Assembly: GCA_002425305.1 (NCBI GenBank)
Contig: DILZ01000025.1
Span: 6,283 to 13,211 of the forward strand
Source of the DNA: Ruminococcaceae bacterium UBA5579
GTDB taxonomy: Bacteria > Bacillota > Clostridia > Oscillospirales > Ruminococcaceae
Direction: 5' to 3'
Length of the DNA stretch: 6,929 bases
A model generated the notes under the pieces. It searched no databases. It was not told the origin of the DNA and saw only the letters and a list, made by a program, of their open reading frames with translations. Positions 4,830 to 6,929 of the stretch are shown here, piece after piece. How positions within the stretch are numbered: position 1 is the first letter of the stretch; every line of letters starts with the position of its first letter. Both the position numbers and the translations under genes were made by a program.

Positions 4830-6185
4830 ATGAATATTCTTATAATCGGCGGCGGCGGGCGCGAACACGCCATAGCGCACGCGCTGTCAAAATCTCCGAA
4901 AACGGATAAGCTCTGGTGCGCCCCCGGGAACGGCGGCATTTCCGCGCTCGCGGAGTGCTTCCCCGACGTGAAGGCGACCGACCTCGACGGTGTTATCGCT
5001 CTTGCGGAGCGGTTAAAGCCGGATTACGTTTTTGTCGCTCCCGACGACCCGCTTGTTATGGGCCTTGTAGATATGCTGGAGGAAAAGGGCTTCAAGACCT
5101 TCGGACCGCGCGCGAACGCCGCGATACTCGAGGGCAGCAAGGCGTTCTCGAAAGCACTGATGAAGAAGTACGGCATACCGACAGCGGCGTATGAGACGTT
5201 CACGGACGAGGACAAGGCGGTCGAGTACATAAAGGCTCAAAACAGCTATCCCGCCGTTATAAAAGCGGACGGTCTGGCTCTCGGAAAGGGCGTTATCATC
5301 GCAAAGGACTTTGACGAGGCGAAATCCGCCGTTCACTCTATGCTCGTGGACGGCAAATTCGGCAAGAGCGGCAGCGAGATAGTTGTCGAGGAGTTTATGG
5401 ACGGCACGGAGGTCACGGTTCTCGCGTTCACGGACGGCAAGACCGTAAAGCCGATGGTGTCATCAATGGATCACAAGCGCGCGTTCGATAACGACGAGGG
5501 TCTGAACACGGGCGGTATGGGAACGATAGCACCCAACCCGCTCTATACGGAAGCGATCTCCGAGGAGTGTATGGAGAAGATATTCAAGCCGACTATCGCG
5601 GCGATGAGCGCGGAGGGCAGACCGTTCAAGGGCTGTCTGTATTTCGGGCTTATGCTGACGAAGGACGGCGACACGATGTCGCAAAGCCAATGCCAAAAGG
5701 GCGGCACGGATGCCGCCCAATCAAGCATTGGCGGCGTGAAAGTAGTTGAGTACAATTCGCGTTTCGGCGACCCCGAAGCGCAGGTGGTTTTGCCGCTGCT
5801 GGACACCGATCTTGTTGACATTATGGAGGCAATCCGTGAGGAAAAGCTAGACGAGCTTGATATCAAATGGAGCAAAAACTCTTGCGCTTGCGTGGTTATG
5901 GCGAGCGGCGGCTATCCCGAAAAGTACGAAACCGGCAAGGAGATAAGCGGCTTGAACTCTGACGGTCAGGCTGTTGCGGCAGCTGACAGCGCATACGTTT
6001 ATCACGCGGGAACAAAGCTCGATGACGGCAAATACTTTACTGCGGGCGGGCGCGTTTTAGGCGTTACGGCTGTCGGCGAGGATCTGAAAGCCGCATTGGA
6101 TAAGGCATACGAAGCGGTCGGCACTATCTCGTTTGAAAAAGCGCACTACCGCAAGGATATAGGGCGCAAGGCTCTCGGAAAATGA
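4830..6185 (+). CDS. purD: Phosphoribosylamine-glycine ligase (GAR synthetase) with an in-frame 22-residue palindromic insertion
   Basis: Catalyses ATP-dependent joining of glycine to 5-phosphoribosylamine, giving GAR, in de novo purine synthesis (cytoplasm). The 451 residues show the family order: N-domain with GGGGREHA (7-14) and APGNGG; an ATP-grasp domain with VIKADGLALGKGV, VVEEFMDGTEVTVLAF and DHKRAFDNDEGLNTGGMG; the metal-binding VEYNSRFGDPEAQ (306-318; Glu307 and Asn309 the likely ligands); and a C-domain with VVMASGGYP and AGGRVLGVT. Residues 281-302 are not part of the family: normal PurD goes from ...LTKDG straight to VKVVEYN, and without them the length falls to about 429, usual for PurD. 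The frame is intact and all motifs are present, so the enzyme is probably active. Start: ATG 4830 with AAAGG at 4815-4819; a TTG at 4779 would add 17 residues encoded by the leader hairpin and is unlikely. It stands without other pur genes in view and overlaps the next gene by 4 nt. Confidence 0.95.
   Translation: MNILIIGGGGREHAIAHALSKSPKTDKLWCAPGNGGISALAECFPDVKATDLDGVIALAERLKPDYVFVAPDDPLVMGLVDMLEEKGFKTFGPRANAAILEGSKAFSKALMKKYGIPTAAYETFTDEDKAVEYIKAQNSYPAVIKADGLALGKGVIIAKDFDEAKSAVHSMLVDGKFGKSGSEIVVEEFMDGTEVTVLAFTDGKTVKPMVSSMDHKRAFDNDEGLNTGGMGTIAPNPLYTEAISEECMEKIFKPTIAAMSAEGRPFKGCLYFGLMLTKDGDTMSQSQCQKGGTDAAQSSIGGVKVVEYNSRFGDPEAQVVLPLLDTDLVDIMEAIREEKLDELDIKWSKNSCACVVMASGGYPEKYETGKEISGLNSDGQAVAAADSAYVYHAGTKLDDGKYFTAGGRVLGVTAVGEDLKAALDKAYEAVGTISFEKAHYRKDIGRKALGK
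5668..5736 (+). mobile_element. Palindromic element inserted in frame within purD
   Basis: The added sequence is 66 bp, encoding residues 281-302 of PurD. It consists of a small hairpin GCGACA-CGA-TGTCGC (5668-5682; its first bases may belong to purD) and a two-storey hairpin. In the latter, the outer stem is GCCAATGC (5686-5693) with GCATTGGC (5725-5732); the inner stem is GGGCGGCA (5699-5706) with TGCCGCCC (5711-5718) and a CGGA loop. All arms are perfect. CGGCG occurs at 5666-5670 and again at 5732-5736, exactly 66 bp apart, as a target-site duplication would; excision restores the codons for KDGVKVVEYN. No transposase is encoded, so it would be a non-autonomous element. Seen directly: structure, length and frame. 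Inferred: mobility. Confidence 0.75.
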
Positions 6186-6929
6186 CTATGATGGATTTTG
6201 TTGCTCCGTGCCGTTTCGGGCTGGAGAAAACGCTCTCGTTCGAGCTGAAAAGGCTCGAAGCTGAAAGCGTCCGCGCCGAGGATGGCAGAGTGTTCTTTTC
6301 GGGGAACGCCGACATCTGCGCCCGCGCAAACGTGTTCTGCTCGACTGCGGAGCGTATATGCGTTGTGCTGGGTCGTTTCCTTGCGGAAACGTTCGACGAT
6401 CTGTTCGAGGGAATAAAGAAGCTGCCTCTGTCCGAGTTTATCGGCAGAAACGATCAATTCCCGAATAAGGGGAGCTCGCTCAAATCAAAGCTGACAAGTA
6501 TTCCCGCGATACAGAAGATTGTCAAGAAGGCTATGGCGGTGAATCTCGGCAAGGCTTACGGCGCGAACGTGCTCCCCGAAAACGGAGTGCTGTGTCAAAT
6601 ACGTTTTTCTCTGATGAAAAACGAGTTTACGCTTATGCTCGACACAAGCGGCGACGGACTTCACAAACGCGGCTACCGTGCGGTGAGCAACGCTGCGCCG
6701 ATACGGGAAACGCTGGCGGCGTGTATCGCGGATATCGCGAGAGTGCGCGAAAACGACCTTGTTGTCGATCCGTTCTGCGGTTCGGGAACGCTGCTTATCG
6801 AAGCGGCATATAAGGCTCTGAACATCGCGCCGGGACTTAACCGCCGCTTTGCCGGGGAGCATATGAAGTTTCTTCCCGAAAGCGCGTGGAAAGCGGCGCG
6901 TGAAGAGAAGCGTAAACTCGTTTTTCATC
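6182..6929 (+). CDS. THUMP-domain class I SAM-dependent rRNA methyltransferase, RlmL/YpsC-like (3' partial)
   Basis: The frame runs open from the purD stop to the window edge, giving about 249 residues of a protein usually near 370-400. It begins with the FVAPCRFGLEKTLSFELKRL type of N-terminus of this family, followed by a THUMP-type RNA-binding region (about 45-165). Next come the linker LDTSGDGLHKRGYR with its following P-I-R-E-T-L-A-A, and the SAM-binding motif I DPFCGSGTLLIEAA (196-209). Known relatives (the N-terminal half of E. coli RlmL; B. subtilis YpsC) are N2-guanine methyltransferases of 23S rRNA or their presumed equivalents. The catalytic N/D-P-P-Y/F motif lies beyond the window. 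Start: ATG 6182 overlaps the purD stop as ATGA, with AAGG at 6168-6171; ATG 6188 with GGA at 6177-6179 is an equally plausible start. The overlap indicates co-transcription with purD and probably translational coupling, although the functions are unrelated. Confidence 0.88.
   Translation, partial: MTMMDFVAPCRFGLEKTLSFELKRLEAESVRAEDGRVFFSGNADICARANVFCSTAERICVVLGRFLAETFDDLFEGIKKLPLSEFIGRNDQFPNKGSSLKSKLTSIPAIQKIVKKAMAVNLGKAYGANVLPENGVLCQIRFSLMKNEFTLMLDTSGDGLHKRGYRAVSNAAPIRETLAACIADIARVRENDLVVDPFCGSGTLLIEAAYKALNIAPGLNRRFAGEHMKFLPESAWKAAREEKRKLVFH

Noticed and set aside
1..6929. CRISPR array, tRNA, rRNA or transposase gene
   Set aside because: No regularly spaced direct repeats with unique spacers, no cloverleaf and no transposase-like protein were seen on either strand by eye.

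Overview
The window looks like chromosomal DNA of a low-to-mid GC Gram-positive anaerobe, probably a gut-type Clostridia (Oscillospiraceae/Ruminococcaceae-like). The reasons are strong AAGGAGG-type ribosome binding sites, a consensus housekeeping promoter (TTGACA-17-TAAAAT), a zinc-ribbon/membrane-anchor/TPR surface protein, a hybrid-kinase style Hpt tail and a purD gene of Firmicutes type. The taxonomic call is inference; there is no rRNA or other phylogenetic marker.

Layout. (1) 1-360, plus strand: C-terminal tail of an Hpt phosphotransfer domain, probably the end of a hybrid sensor kinase that starts upstream of the window. (2) 541-2943, plus: an 800-residue zinc-ribbon, membrane-anchored protein with seven 78-residue double-TPR units and a C-terminal transglutaminase-like domain with an intact Cys/His/Asp triad. 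(3) 2943-3101, plus: the C-terminal remnant of a TraX-family membrane protein, abutting the previous stop codon and followed by a hairpin terminator at 3107-3130. (4) 4400-3150, minus: a two-gene operon, a secreted protein with a possible permuted papain-like His...Cys catalytic pair followed with no gap by a four-helix membrane protein. (5) 4401-4829: a divergent control region with two good sigma-A promoters, a near-identical 19-bp box at the same distance upstream of each, and a long hairpin in the purD leader. (6) 4830-6185, plus: purD (GAR synthetase). (7) 6182 to the window end, plus: a THUMP-type SAM-dependent rRNA methyltransferase overlapping the purD stop codon, cut by the window edge.

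The most unusual item is inside purD. A 66-bp segment (about 5670-5735) made almost entirely of inverted repeats adds exactly 22 codons without breaking the frame. It sits in a predicted beta-turn just before the metal-binding E-x-N...RFGDPE motif, and removing it restores an ordinary PurD sequence. It is flanked by 5-bp CGGCG direct repeats exactly 66 bp apart. This resembles in principle the palindromic elements found inside protein genes of Rickettsia and Wolbachia, but in a Firmicutes-like housekeeping enzyme. Other points of interest are the paired 19-bp promoter boxes, the indel-free 78-residue periodicity of the TPR array, the TraX remnant, and the secreted-enzyme/membrane-protein pair.
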